Positions 24,636 through 33,450 of a DNA stretch of 64,000 nucleotides are shown one piece after another (position 1 is the first letter of the stretch; the number at the start of each line of letters is the position of its first letter). The stretch comes from Chryseobacterium indicum (lineage in GTDB: Bacteria; Bacteroidota; Bacteroidia; Flavobacteriales; Weeksellaceae). Location: NCBI RefSeq assembly GCF_021504595.1, contig NZ_JACSGT010000003.1:434001-498000 (forward strand). The letters are read 5' to 3'. The translations under genes and the position numbers were made by a program. Below the pieces are notes generated by a model that did not search any database, had not been told where the DNA came from, and saw only the letters and a program-made list of their open reading frames with translations.

Positions 24636-25148
24636 CTAATTCGCAGGAACGCTGCTGAAATTTAGTGCAATTCTAAGGTTCATGTCCGAACTTGTCTGGT
24701 TCTTCAGTTCATAAACCGTTCTTACGGTAACCCCCGTACTTTTTACCACCTCATCTAAAAATCCTGAGGTTGCAAGATCAAGATTTAAACTTGAAGCATC
24801 TGTAGAAATATTGGTTCTTGAAGCAACCAGTCTTTCTCCTGTTCCGCTCGATGAAATGTATACTTTTATCGATTTAAAAGCATTCAGGCTTCCTCCTGCC
24901 GGAGAAACTACGGAAACTTTGGCATCCGATATTCTTACGTCTTTAATCTTCGCATTGTTATTGCCTCCAAACCACGTCTGAACATTAGACGCAGTAGAAG
25001 TAGAAGAAACTTCTTTATCGGCGGGAACTCCTGTGGAAACTAACACATTGGCTGTATAAGGAAATGTATTCTGAACCAACGACTGCACCGTTCCACAACT
25101 TACAAGAGCTACTGAAGCTACTGCCGCCGTCAAAAATATATTTTTCAT
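24636..25148 (-). CDS. Conserved lipoprotein, unknown function
   Basis: A 170-residue protein with a lipoprotein signal (AAVASVALVSC, Cys19). The mature part is Ser/Thr/Val-rich, beta-type sequence (KIKDVRISDAKVSVVSPAGG) without recognised catalytic residues. Probably anchored in the outer membrane. It is followed 52 nt later (minus direction) by the bidirectional terminator. Confidence 0.75.
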   Translation of the reverse strand: MKNIFLTAAVASVALVSCGTVQSLVQNTFPYTANVLVSTGVPADKEVSSTSTASNVQTWFGGNNNAKIKDVRISDAKVSVVSPAGGSLNAFKSIKVYISSSGTGERLVASRTNISTDASSLNLDLATSGFLDEVVKSTGVTVRTVYELKNQTSSDMNLRIALNFSSVPAN

Positions 25149-25200
25149 AATGATAAATTTTAAAGTTTTGTTTGCATAAACTGTACCAAAATGATGAAAA

Positions 25201-25740
25201 TTATTCTACGCTTACGGTAAAACTGCCTTTGGTATTACCGGAAGCCATATTGCTTTTCCCGATGATCAGCCAGACTTCACCTTTATCTTTTACATCATAG
25301 GTAATTTCTCTTCCAAAAGGTCCGTCGAAATCTCCACTGGGAAGTTTAATCTGATTGAATCTGATATTGAAATCCTTTTCGTTTGTTGAAATTTTAGCCT
25401 GTATTTTGGATTTGTTGAAATTGATGATTTTCAGAATAAATTCCTGTCCGTCCGTCGTAAACTCTTCTCCTAAAGTGAGCGGAAACTGTTCTGCATCTAC
25501 GGTTCTGGTGATCTTCCCGTCCTTTACGATCCTCATCACTCCTGTTTTAAGAACTTCTTTGGTTTTCGGTGCGTTATTAATCACAGAATCCTTCATTTTT
25601 ATGGCTGCAGAATCTGTTTTCGGAGCAGAATCAGGCTGTTCGCTCATGATTACTGAATCTTTATCCTGAGTTTCAACAGAAGCAGATTCTTTTTTACACG
25701 AAACTATGATTAAAGGGATCAATACTAAGAACTTTTTCAT
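25201..25740 (-). CDS. Lipoprotein, unknown function
   Basis: A 179-residue lipoprotein (LVLIPLIIVSC, Cys15) with an acidic, Ser/Asp-rich linker (residues 16-65) and a compact C-terminal beta domain (IKLPSGDFDGPFGREITYDV, WLIIGKSNMASGNTKGSF). No family recognised. It precedes the other lipoprotein by 52 nt in the same direction, so they may be co-transcribed. Confidence 0.75.
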   Translation of the reverse strand: MKKFLVLIPLIIVSCKKESASVETQDKDSVIMSEQPDSAPKTDSAAIKMKDSVINNAPKTKEVLKTGVMRIVKDGKITRTVDAEQFPLTLGEEFTTDGQEFILKIINFNKSKIQAKISTNEKDFNIRFNQIKLPSGDFDGPFGREITYDVKDKGEVWLIIGKSNMASGNTKGSFTVSVE

Positions 25741-25847
25741 AACAATTATTTTTTGAATACGATCTAAAACCGTCTTGATTTTTAAAGTTTATGGAGATGC
25801 CAAAATTGTTCCATTGACTGAGATTTTTCAATAAACAATAACCCTTT

Positions 25848-26528
25848 TTAATTTTTTATAACAATAACTTCCCTGTTAAGATTATTTACAGACTTCATCA
25901 TAAAATACATAAAATTGAGCATTACTCCCATCAAAACAGTTACTCCCCATGTTTTTGTATAGTCCATCGGATAAATAATTCTTACAGCAATATCATTGAA
26001 GAGACCAAAAGGATTGCTGAGAATATCCCAACTGTTCCATCGTAAAAATCTTCCCAGATAAACACCAAAACTCGCTATGAATAAAAACGAAAACGTAAGG
26101 AAGTTGATGATTCTTGGTTTAAAATAATCTGACAATAGTTTTTCAATGTCAAGCAAACTAACGAATCCACAAAATAATCCTGTCCATGCATACGAAAGAA
26201 TGACCACCAAATCATACCAGATCGGAATTGCATTTCTACTTTTCAGATGAAAAAGGTCAGTAAGAATATATGGTGAATTGGGAAAAAATACAATCCAAAC
26301 AGCGATTGCTACAACAAGTGATAATTTACTTCTGATTTTAAAAATTACTAAAAAACTGCTGATAAAAAAAGGAATCCAGGCGAGAAACAAATTCCAGTTA
26401 AGAAATAAAAACACTTTCGTTTCACTGATGTAATATCTGAAAAGTGAAAGACTGAAACAAAAAAGCGTCATTAATATCAACAATAAAGTGATTTCAAATC
26501 TTTTGTTACTTTTTAACTTTCTGATCAT
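25848..26528 (-). CDS. DUF1361 membrane protein
   Basis: A 226-residue inner membrane protein with about seven hydrophobic segments. The conserved FFPNSPYILTDLFHL and the following WYDLVVI match DUF1361. The family has no established function. A palindromic repeat (26571-26599) separates it from the upstream gene. Confidence 0.85.
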   Translation of the reverse strand: MIRKLKSNKRFEITLLLILMTLFCFSLSLFRYYISETKVFLFLNWNLFLAWIPFFISSFLVIFKIRSKLSLVVAIAVWIVFFPNSPYILTDLFHLKSRNAIPIWYDLVVILSYAWTGLFCGFVSLLDIEKLLSDYFKPRIINFLTFSFLFIASFGVYLGRFLRWNSWDILSNPFGLFNDIAVRIIYPMDYTKTWGVTVLMGVMLNFMYFMMKSVNNLNREVIVIKN

Positions 26529-26570
26529 TTTTAAAATTAATTATAATTAAAATTTTTACCGACAATAAAA

Positions 26571-26599
26571 ACCTCACAGGTTTTTAAAACCTGTGAGGT
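26571..26599. repeat. REP-like palindrome, copy 1 (CACAGG type)
   Basis: ACCTCACAGGTTTT and its exact inverse around a single T, 14-bp arms. The same palindrome recurs at 49430, and a variant with a compensatory C-G to T-A change recurs at 41002 and 41663 around a RAYT transposase. Confidence 0.85.
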
Positions 26600-26615
26600 A
26601 TGAACAGCGATCAAC

Positions 26616-27992
26616 TTATTTCAAATTCTGATAATACAGAACTTTAGAAAGAAATGTTTCATTTTGTTGGAATTTCACTCTTTCTAAATTTAAAATTTCG
26701 GATTTTAAAGCATTATCATGTTTCTCTTCCGCATATTTTAATAATTGTTTTTCGCTGAAATTAATTTGAGTTTTATGGTAGTTTAAAGCAAAATCTTTAC
26801 GTTTTCTATTTTCAGAAGTAATGATTCCGCCCCAATTGATGTAGCTGCAAACAAGGATTACTCCGTAAATATACCAAGCCATGGTGTTGAAAAGGAAAGC
26901 ATTTCTTTTTTGCTTCTGAATTTTAATAAAAGTTGCAAATAAACCAATTAAAGCCAATATCAAAAATGCATAAACACCCAGTCTTTTGTAGGTAAAACCA
27001 TAATTGATGATGTATTCTGAGTTTTTCACCATGGCAGAAATAACGAGAACAGCATTCAGGAAAATCCAGACTTTGGCTAAAATTCTCATTAATCCGGCTT
27101 TCGGATCAAAATTGAAATTCGATTTAAAGTAAAACATGATCACCAGAATCGACATGATGATCGACAGAATGACTGCATTTACTCTTTCATGCGTTTCTTC
27201 GGAAAGTTTAACGGGACTTTTTACCGACTCGTAGAACTGTTCATAATTGTAAGTGATGATAAAAAAGACAAGCAGAATATTCAGCGCAAATAAAGAAATC
27301 ACACCGCTCATTCTTTCAGCATCGAGATCAAGAAAAGAATAGGTGGCTTTCTGAATTTTATCTTTCTCCCCGAAATTGTTATCCAGCAATCGGTTGCTTT
27401 TGTAAATAAACCGTTCAACAGCGAAATTCCAGTAATTGAATGCTATGAAAAATCCCAAAAAGATCATTGCCAACAATTGCCAGAAATTGATATCCAGCTC
27501 CACATTAGTGAATAAATTGGCAAAATGATCGCTTCCTGCGGAATAAATTCCGAAGAAAACGGAGATCAGAATTAAAGGAATTATTACAAAAGCCAGTGTT
27601 TTCTGCCACAAACCGGAAACATTTCTTTTGGGAAGCCACGCATCGAAATTCAGAATTCTGAAAAACTCTGTAAAACAATTCGTCACAAAAACCGGAACAA
27701 GCAAAAGGATTTTCATTCTTCGGTTTCGGGATCGGTATCCTAACAATAACAGTGAACTGACAACCGCCAGAAAGGACGGAAAATCTCCATACCACGCAAA
27801 CGCAGCACTCGAAATAATGCTAGTTACGAAAAGAAAAATAAACGTTTTGGTTCGGTTTCGTTCAGGCGTTCTGAAGAAAGTAAGCACGGCATAAATAATT
27901 CCGATAATTCCGAGATTGAGACCTACATTCTGATCATAAAATACAATGACAAAAAGCAGGGTCGTAAGAAATATATAGTGATGTGTTTTCAT
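26616..27992 (-). CDS. DUF4153/DUF4173-type membrane protein
   Basis: A 458-residue protein with about ten membrane segments and a hydrophilic C-terminal tail (about residues 400-458). The architecture and the motifs GSDHFANLF and NYEQFYESVKSPVKLSEETH fit the Bacteroidota DUF4153/DUF4173 group. No enzymatic motif is visible. It heads or belongs to a minus-strand run of small membrane genes up to 29.5 kb. Confidence 0.7.
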   Translation of the reverse strand: MKTHHYIFLTTLLFVIVFYDQNVGLNLGIIGIIYAVLTFFRTPERNRTKTFIFLFVTSIISSAAFAWYGDFPSFLAVVSSLLLLGYRSRNRRMKILLLVPVFVTNCFTEFFRILNFDAWLPKRNVSGLWQKTLAFVIIPLILISVFFGIYSAGSDHFANLFTNVELDINFWQLLAMIFLGFFIAFNYWNFAVERFIYKSNRLLDNNFGEKDKIQKATYSFLDLDAERMSGVISLFALNILLVFFIITYNYEQFYESVKSPVKLSEETHERVNAVILSIIMSILVIMFYFKSNFNFDPKAGLMRILAKVWIFLNAVLVISAMVKNSEYIINYGFTYKRLGVYAFLILALIGLFATFIKIQKQKRNAFLFNTMAWYIYGVILVCSYINWGGIITSENRKRKDFALNYHKTQINFSEKQLLKYAEEKHDNALKSEILNLERVKFQQNETFLSKVLYYQNLK

Positions 27993-28000
27993 AGGTTAGT

Positions 28001-28291
28001 TTAAATTTTGGTGAAAATAAAAAAGTAAAAGGCTGCAATCGGAATATTCAACAAAATCAGCAAAGCTGAGTTTCCGTGAGATTTCTTATCTGAAACATCG
28101 GTTAAAAAAGTCAGCAATTCGGAGCAGAAAACAATCATGTTGATAACAACGGCAATAACGACATAATAAAATCCTAGCCAGACAAAAAACCAAGATTCGG
28201 AGATCCAGAATGCCAATAAGATGATGGTTCCGAGCAGCCATGAAATCAGAAACAGACTTTTTCCGACGGGACTAAATTTTACCTTTTCCAT
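28001..28291 (-). CDS. Small membrane protein
   Basis: A 96-residue protein with three hydrophobic segments (SLFLISWLLGTIILLAFW, WFFVWLGFYYVVIAVVINMI, ALLILLNIPIAAFYFFIF). The last resembles ASLIICINIPVAILYSYVGI of the 29183 gene, so the two are distant paralogues. Function unknown. Confidence 0.7.
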   Translation of the reverse strand: MEKVKFSPVGKSLFLISWLLGTIILLAFWISESWFFVWLGFYYVVIAVVINMIVFCSELLTFLTDVSDKKSHGNSALLILLNIPIAAFYFFIFTKI

Positions 28292-28293
28292 AA

Positions 28294-28779
28294 TTAATAT
28301 AAAACAGCGGTATTCTTCTGTTGAATGAAATCTTTCAGATGCTCAAAATTCTGCCAAAGCAAAGCTTCAAAATCCCACTGGTAAAACGGACGCATATTTT
28401 GTCCTTTTTTGTAGGCTTTGATGTAGAGTTTGTAATATTCCGGTAAAATGATGCTTCCCAAAACAATCGCTGCCAAAAGATGGGCGTTGAGTTTTCCGTT
28501 TCCTAACAGGAGAAACTGCATGGCGATTTCGTCCTCGAAATTGGTTCCGCATCCTGTAATAAGATGATGAACATCGTGATTTTCCATTTTGGGAATCATC
28601 GTGAAACCATGTTTTTTATAAAACTCTCCCAGTTTTCTGCCCAGAGAATCTTCCTGAAATTCCAGCAGTTGTTTTTCGGTAAACTGCCACTGCCTTTTCT
28701 TTTTCTTGAAATAGGTTCTGTACAGTTTCTGGGTTTTATTGTAAACGAAAAGAAGAAATTTGATACGTATTTTTTTCAT
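28294..28779 (-). CDS. Coq4-family protein
   Basis: A 161-residue protein with the Coq4 signature HDxxH (ENHDVHHLITGCGTNFEDEI) and a second conserved part (LLAAIVLGSIILPEYYKLYI). In eukaryotes Coq4 organises ubiquinone synthesis; the bacterial role is not established. It is separated by 2 nt from the next gene downstream. Confidence 0.8.
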   Translation of the reverse strand: MKKIRIKFLLFVYNKTQKLYRTYFKKKKRQWQFTEKQLLEFQEDSLGRKLGEFYKKHGFTMIPKMENHDVHHLITGCGTNFEDEIAMQFLLLGNGKLNAHLLAAIVLGSIILPEYYKLYIKAYKKGQNMRPFYQWDFEALLWQNFEHLKDFIQQKNTAVLY

Positions 28780-28789
28780 AGTAGATGTA

Positions 28790-29134
28790 TTAATAAAATT
28801 CTAAAAAGTAGGATACAAGAAGCCAAAGTGGGGCTAGAAATGGCAATGAAACGGAAAACCAAAAGCCAAGATTAAATAGATTTTTTCGAAAGTTATCGGT
28901 GTTTTCTTTATTGTTATTAAGATCTTCCGTAACACCTAAAGAATAAAATAAATTTGCAATAACAATCATTATTAAATATCCTATTCCTTGAAAAGCAATA
29001 GTAAATAATGTAATTTCAAACTCTTCATCATAAGGCATTATAAAATTTACGCCCACAATAACGTAAAAAATAAATGCGATAATTCCGGATAAGATTATTC
29101 CTAGATTATAAAGATATCTCTTATCATTCACCAT
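28790..29134 (-). CDS. Membrane protein, unknown
   Basis: A 114-residue protein with about three hydrophobic segments (IILSGIIAFIFYVIVGVNF, AFQGIGYLIMIVIANLFYS). No motif or family recognised. It lies in the same minus-strand run of small membrane genes. Confidence 0.65.
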   Translation of the reverse strand: MVNDKRYLYNLGIILSGIIAFIFYVIVGVNFIMPYDEEFEITLFTIAFQGIGYLIMIVIANLFYSLGVTEDLNNNKENTDNFRKNLFNLGFWFSVSLPFLAPLWLLVSYFLEFY

Positions 29135-29182
29135 TCTTTGATTTGAGATTTTGTAAGGTTTGATGAACTCATACTGTAATTT

Positions 29183-29491
29183 TTAAGAATTAAAATCTAT
29201 TAGAAAAATTCCTACATAGGAATACAGAATAGCGACGGGAATGTTGATGCAAATGATTAATGATGCTTTCATGCATTCTTTTAAATATAACTTGTAAATC
29301 AATCCATAAATAATTAGGATCGTAATTACTACCAAATTAACCGGAGTCGCAAACAATAAGAGAATAAACCCATAAGAAGCAAAAGCTTTAATTTTAGTAA
29401 TCATATATCCTAAAAGACAAATGTTCCCTAATGTAAAGAAGAGCCAAAAGGTAATCTTCCCCACTGTAATAATATCTTTATTTTTCATCAT
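29183..29491 (-). CDS. Small membrane protein
   Basis: A 102-residue protein with three hydrophobic segments. Its C-terminal segment is similar to that of the 28001 gene. It starts 7 nt after the phosphoesterase stop (minus direction), suggesting co-transcription. Function unknown. Confidence 0.68.
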   Translation of the reverse strand: MMKNKDIITVGKITFWLFFTLGNICLLGYMITKIKAFASYGFILLLFATPVNLVVITILIIYGLIYKLYLKECMKASLIICINIPVAILYSYVGIFLIDFNS

Positions 29492-29498
29492 TAAATTT

Positions 29499-30338
29499 TT
29501 AAGCTTGCATCAAAGTAAAAACCGTAATTTCCGGACGCACCATAAAGCGAACCTGAAAAGAATGTCCCAAAGCACGGTTGATGTAAAGCCTTCTTCCATC
29601 TTCAAGATCAATTTCTCCGGAAATATATTTTCTGTTCTTCACGGGAAGCAGAGGCGTAACGACTCCGGGAATTCTGCATTGTCCCCCATGCGTATGTCCG
29701 CTCAGAATCCATCCCTGATAACCATTCCAGATATCTTTATCACAGGCATCAGGATTATGACAGAGAATAATATTTGCCTTGGAAGGATCATAATCTTTCA
29801 ACACTTTGTGCGGTGCAAAATTGGGCGACCATAAATCTTCAAAACCGATAAAATTCAGTCCGTTACTTTCCTGTTGCGCATTATTCAGCATTGTGATTCC
29901 GAAGCCTTCCAGAATATTGCAGATATTGTCGGATGACTGAAGATCCTGCCAGTCTTTTCCGTAATCGTGATTTCCCAGAATTCCGAATGTTGCCAGATTT
30001 CCCAGCACAGCGTGTTCCATCACTTTTTTAAGGTCTTCCGTTTCTTTAGTTCCTCCCCGATTAACAAAATCCCCCGTGTACACCACAAAGTCGGGATTGT
30101 ATTTTTTAGCTTTCTGAAAAGAATCGATAATGAAATTCCAGTCGAAGCGGGTTCCAACGTGGAGATCAGAAATCTGCATCAGGATTTTTCCTTCAAGATT
30201 TTGGGGTAAATTTTTAACCGGAAGTTTCCGTTCTACAAACTCAAGCCAAAACGGTTCAATCTGCCATGAGTAGAAAAGAGGAAATGCTCCTATTACAGAA
30301 AGCTGAAAGATCTTTTTTAAAAATGTTTTCCTGTTCAT
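29499..30338 (-). CDS. Membrane-anchored metallophosphoesterase
   Basis: A 279-residue calcineurin-like phosphoesterase with an N-terminal anchor (FQLSVIGAFPLFYSWQI). The dinuclear metal motifs are in order: DLHVG (DxH), YTGDFVNRG (GDxxxR-like), LGNHDYG (GNHD), LCHNP and SGHTHGGQ (GHxH). Relatives include UDP-2,3-diacylglucosamine or nucleotide phosphodiesterases and YkuE-like proteins; the substrate is not readable here. Confidence 0.9.
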   Translation of the reverse strand: MNRKTFLKKIFQLSVIGAFPLFYSWQIEPFWLEFVERKLPVKNLPQNLEGKILMQISDLHVGTRFDWNFIIDSFQKAKKYNPDFVVYTGDFVNRGGTKETEDLKKVMEHAVLGNLATFGILGNHDYGKDWQDLQSSDNICNILEGFGITMLNNAQQESNGLNFIGFEDLWSPNFAPHKVLKDYDPSKANIILCHNPDACDKDIWNGYQGWILSGHTHGGQCRIPGVVTPLLPVKNRKYISGEIDLEDGRRLYINRALGHSFQVRFMVRPEITVFTLMQA

Positions 30339-30362
30339 TTATGTTTTAGCTTTTTTACAATG

Positions 30363-30653
30363 TTAGCTTCCCGCGAAAGGAGTTCCGAAAAGTCCGACTG
30401 CCAGCTCGATCCACACCAAAGCCAGAACTAATAAAATCACAAAGCAGATCAGCAGTTTATAAGGCAAAGCTTTTTTCGATCGTATGACCAGATTGATAAA
30501 GAATGCGGTTCCGAAAAGCAGTCCGCCCGCAACAGTAAAATCAGCAGGAGACCAGTTCCAGCCTTCTGCAAAAAGATTGGCAAAAAATGCAGTGAGCATT
30601 AATAATGCAGGAACTGCGAAAATGATAGCTGTTTTTTGTTTTTCTAAAGTCAT
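30363..30653 (-). CDS. Small membrane protein
   Basis: A 96-residue protein with three hydrophobic segments (IIFAVPALLMLTAFFANLF, GGLLFGTAFFINLVI, LLICFVILLVLALVWIELAV). Similar proteins are annotated only as hypothetical membrane proteins. It lies downstream of the HTH regulator gene, 65 nt from it. Confidence 0.7.
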   Translation of the reverse strand: MTLEKQKTAIIFAVPALLMLTAFFANLFAEGWNWSPADFTVAGGLLFGTAFFINLVIRSKKALPYKLLICFVILLVLALVWIELAVGLFGTPFAGS

Positions 30654-30718
30654 AATTTTGTTTTAAATTATTAAAAGTACTTTGTATTTCAAAGTTTAAA
30701 AATAAAAAAATTTAATCT

Positions 30719-31009
30719 CTATTTTCCGAGTAATTTTTCCAAAGCATTAAGATGTTCTGTAAAGGCTTCTCTTCCACTTTGGGTTACGCGATATGATGTT
30801 TTGGGTTTCTTGCCCACAAATTCTTTCTTCACTTCTATATATGCTGCTTTTTCCAGCGCGTTGCTGTGACTGGCAAGATTTCCGTCCGTAATTTCCAGCA
30901 GGCTTTTCATTTCTGAGAAATCAACCCAGTCGTTTACCATGAGAACAGACATAATGCCCAATCTTACACGGCTTTCGAATTCTTTGTTGAGTTGATTTAT
31001 ATTTATCAT
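30719..31009 (-). CDS. Winged-helix transcriptional regulator
   Basis: A 96-residue ArsR/MarR-like winged-helix protein: FESRVRLGIMSVLM, then the recognition helix DGNLASHSNALEKAAYIEV and the wing KKPKTSYRVTQSGREAF. This short form is typical of HTH_34 regulators. Its ATG overlaps the stop of the transglutaminase-like gene by 4 nt, so it is translationally coupled to it. Confidence 0.88.
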   Translation of the reverse strand: MININQLNKEFESRVRLGIMSVLMVNDWVDFSEMKSLLEITDGNLASHSNALEKAAYIEVKKEFVGKKPKTSYRVTQSGREAFTEHLNALEKLLGK

Positions 31010-31542
31010 TTTAATTTTATCCTTTCTATTCTGAAATAATCATACACTGTGGCATCAATGCCGATTGTTTCGTTTGTCTTTACATTTTCAACGGTTACAA
31101 AATCATGATCTCTGAAAAATCCGGAATTAAAATGTCTGTTGATATTTTCATTCACTAAATAAATTTCTCCGACGTTATGATGAACTTTCCATTCGTTTTC
31201 CAACCCGCTTTGCTTCAATTTGAATTGAATAACAGAAGCTAAAAATGCCGAATAACCGATACAGTTTGCTTTTTTGGTTTCTACTAATTTATCTGTTTCA
31301 TGATCACATTTATCAAATGAAAAACTAAGGGTAGAAGCAGTTTCCTTCAAAGAATTCTGAATGAGATCTTCTACAGACGTATTGTTTTCCGTTTCCTTTA
31401 ACCGATTTTTAAGTTTTTCGTTAGTAATATCTAAAACCTTTCTTTCTTTAATTGTATCATAAGAGAAAAATATCCGGAATAAATAAGTTCTGCAGATAAC
31501 CATTGCAAAAATAATGATTAAAAATATCCCCCACTTTTTCAC
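31006..31542 (-). CDS. Membrane-anchored transglutaminase-like protein
   Basis: A 178-residue protein with an N-terminal anchor (WGIFLIIIFAMVICRTYLF) and a possible Cys-His-Asp triad: KANCIGYSAFLAS, DHDFVTVEN and IGIDATVYDYF. This order matches transglutaminase-like/papain-fold domains. The activity is inferred from motif order only. It overlaps the regulator and lies 4 nt from the membrane gene upstream. Confidence 0.6.
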   Translation of the reverse strand: MKKWGIFLIIIFAMVICRTYLFRIFFSYDTIKERKVLDITNEKLKNRLKETENNTSVEDLIQNSLKETASTLSFSFDKCDHETDKLVETKKANCIGYSAFLASVIQFKLKQSGLENEWKVHHNVGEIYLVNENINRHFNSGFFRDHDFVTVENVKTNETIGIDATVYDYFRIERIKLK

Positions 31543-31546
31543 AATT

Positions 31547-32164
31547 CTATTTATACTTCTTATGCATTATCAATCCATACACAATATGCAACGCACCAAA
31601 TCCGATTGTCCAGAAAACCAGTCCCCATCCTAAAAAGAATAAGGAAATTAGCCCTAAAACGATCTGACAATAGCCTAAATATTTTATATCCGTTAAGGTG
31701 TATCGTTCTGCACTTACCAAAGCCAGTCCGTAGAACAGCAGTGTTGCCGGAGCAATAAACACAAAGAGATGATGATAAAGAAGCGCCAGACAAAAGAAAC
31801 CTCCCGTTACCAAAGGAACTGCAAAGGTAACCAAAAGTCTTTTAGTTGTCGCATCCCAAATCTTCAGACCCTTCTTTTTACTTTTATTGGCTGTAAAAAT
31901 ATAACCACTGAGCAATGCCACACCCAGAATAACAACGCCTGTTACAACAAGTTCTTTTACCAAGGACGGTCCGAAAATATTTCTTTCCCCATCAAAATAA
32001 TCTATTCCCTCTCTCTGAAAGACAAAATAAACATATACCGCTCCTATAATTGCCGCTAATCCCGCAACAACTCCGGACAGCCCGCTCAAAGAAATAAATC
32101 TGGAAGAACGCTCCATCATGGAGCGAATATGTGATAAGTCTTCGTGATAGTTTTTCGATTCCAT
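31547..32164 (-). CDS. Membrane protein, first gene of regulator operon
   Basis: A 205-residue protein with about six hydrophobic segments after a soluble N-terminus (NYHEDLSHIRSMMERSSRFI). That start and the GLSGVVAGLAAIIGA segment are common in Bacteroidota proteins paired with the small winged-helix regulator found here. Function unknown. It opens a tight three-gene minus-strand operon ending with that regulator. Confidence 0.75.
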   Translation of the reverse strand: MESKNYHEDLSHIRSMMERSSRFISLSGLSGVVAGLAAIIGAVYVYFVFQREGIDYFDGERNIFGPSLVKELVVTGVVILGVALLSGYIFTANKSKKKGLKIWDATTKRLLVTFAVPLVTGGFFCLALLYHHLFVFIAPATLLFYGLALVSAERYTLTDIKYLGYCQIVLGLISLFFLGWGLVFWTIGFGALHIVYGLIMHKKYK

Positions 32165-32240
32165 AAAAAGAACTTTGAATTACAAAGTTAATATTTATTT
32201 TGAATCTGCAAAATATTTTTTTGAAAAAAGAATGTATAAA

Positions 32241-32266
32241 AAAGCCGCTGATTTCTCAACGGCTTT
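32241..32266 (-). terminator. Terminator of the crotonase gene
   Basis: On the minus strand AAAGCCG / CGGCTTT around a 12-nt loop, followed by a T-rich TTTTATAC, starting 5 nt after the stop. Confidence 0.75.
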
Positions 32267-32270
32267 ATGA

Positions 32271-33035
32271 TTATTTTGCTCTTAATCTTTCTTTAATGGC
32301 TCCTATGTTTTTCTTAGCCGAGTCTTCCAGAATTAAACTGGCACTCATATGAATTCTTGCAGGCATTAGTTCATTGAAATGATCTGTTCCTTCCCATGAA
32401 ACCTTTTTAATTAAAGCTAAAGCATCGCTGCTTCTTGAAGCCAGAGTCTGAAGGAATTTTTCCAGCTTGGCATCCATTTCTTCAATGGTTTCTGAAACCG
32501 AATGATAGATATTGTGCTGTTCTGCCCATTCGGCCGATCTGAAATCCGCATCAATTGCCATTGCCGAAAACTGAGACTTTCCGATTTTTCTTTCCACATA
32601 CGGTCCGATCACGAATGGTCCGATTCCGAGATTAATTTCCGTTAAGGCTAATGCAGAGTCTTTGTTTGCAAAACAGTAGTCTGCTCCACACGCAATTCCA
32701 ACTCCGCCACCTGTAGTTTTTCCCTGAACTCTCACCACAACTATTTTTCCGCAGTTTCTCATTGCATTCAGAACTTTGGCAAAACCTCCGAAAAATTTTG
32801 TGGATTTTTCGAGTTCCTCAATTTCCAGAAGTTCATCGAAACTTGCTCCCGCACAGAAAGCTTTTTCACCTTCACTTTTTAAAAGAATGGCTTTCACCTC
32901 TTCTTTTGCTCCTTCATCTAAAATGGTTTGTGCTAATTTTTCAAGAATGGCTCCCGGAAGCGAGTTGCTTTTCGGAGTTCCGAATGTAATTTCGGCAATG
33001 TTGTTTTTTAGTTCTGATACTACAAATTCGTTCAT
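32271..33035 (-). CDS. Enoyl-CoA hydratase/isomerase family protein
   Basis: A 254-residue crotonase-fold enzyme acting on acyl-CoA thioesters. The oxyanion-hole segments are visible: EKAFCAGASFDEL and KTTGGGVGIACGADYCFA. One catalytic glutamate position is seen in LTEINLGIGP; the second, after GKS, is not an acid here, so it may be an isomerase or a divergent hydratase. It is separate from the paa block but could supply the PaaF step, which is otherwise missing. A palindromic site lies just upstream. Confidence 0.85.
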   Translation of the reverse strand: MNEFVVSELKNNIAEITFGTPKSNSLPGAILEKLAQTILDEGAKEEVKAILLKSEGEKAFCAGASFDELLEIEELEKSTKFFGGFAKVLNAMRNCGKIVVVRVQGKTTGGGVGIACGADYCFANKDSALALTEINLGIGPFVIGPYVERKIGKSQFSAMAIDADFRSAEWAEQHNIYHSVSETIEEMDAKLEKFLQTLASRSSDALALIKKVSWEGTDHFNELMPARIHMSASLILEDSAKKNIGAIKERLRAK

Positions 33036-33072
33036 TTTTAGTTTTAATTGGATTTACACAAAAATACTAAAT

Positions 33073-33084
33073 AGAACGCGTTCT
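33073..33084. promoter_or_regulatory. 12-bp palindrome upstream of crotonase gene
   Basis: AGAACGCGTTCT is a perfect palindrome 38-49 nt before the crotonase start. Form and place suit a TetR-type operator for fatty-acyl-CoA metabolism; the regulator is not identified. Confidence 0.5.
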
Positions 33085-33348
33085 GAGAGAATAAACTTTA
33101 ATAAATAAAACACCTAAATCCTGACATTATTTTCTTTCACACAAAAAGAACATGAAAAATACCGAAATTACAATATACAATCCAATAAACATATATTAAG
33201 ATTAATAATTCAAACATAATTAATTTATACAACTATATATTTGTTAAATAAAACAAATAATTATTATATTTACATTAAATCCGTAAAAATACGTAATCTG
33301 CAATTTGGTATTTTCTACTCTATGGCAAATATTTCTATTGTTGTTACT

Positions 33349-33360
33349 TTGACATGTCAA
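33349..33360. promoter_or_regulatory. 12-bp palindrome upstream of tail-collar operon
   Basis: TTGACATGTCAA is a perfect palindrome 28 nt upstream of leader motif C and about 90 nt before the first tail-collar gene. It is a candidate dimer-binding site. Confidence 0.4.
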
Positions 33361-33388
33361 TAAGACATAAGTTTTTAAAGATTTTCTG

Positions 33389-33423
33389 GCGGTATCCGAA
33401 AAGCCATAAACAGAGTAGGAATT
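33389..33423 (+). promoter_or_regulatory. Bipartite leader motif, copy C
   Basis: GCGGTATCCGAAAAGC, 8 nt, then GAGTAGGAATTT, ending 27 nt before the tail-collar start. It shares both blocks with the copies before the Cys-peptide genes although the genes downstream are unrelated. Confidence 0.7.
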
Positions 33424-33450
33424 TTAAAAAAACTGAAAATTTATATTATC

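Larger units (their letters stand above)
33036..33388. other. AT-rich intergenic region, divergent promoters
   Basis: About 350 nt between the crotonase and tail-collar genes. It contains the palindromes AGAACGCGTTCT and TTGACATGTCAA (separate entries) and leads into leader motif C. I see no gene. Confidence 0.5.

Noticed and set aside
33310..33330. Reverse half copy of the motif (CTACTCTATGGC)
   Set aside because: Only the GAGTAG half is matched; the ATCCGAAAAGC block is absent, so it may be chance.
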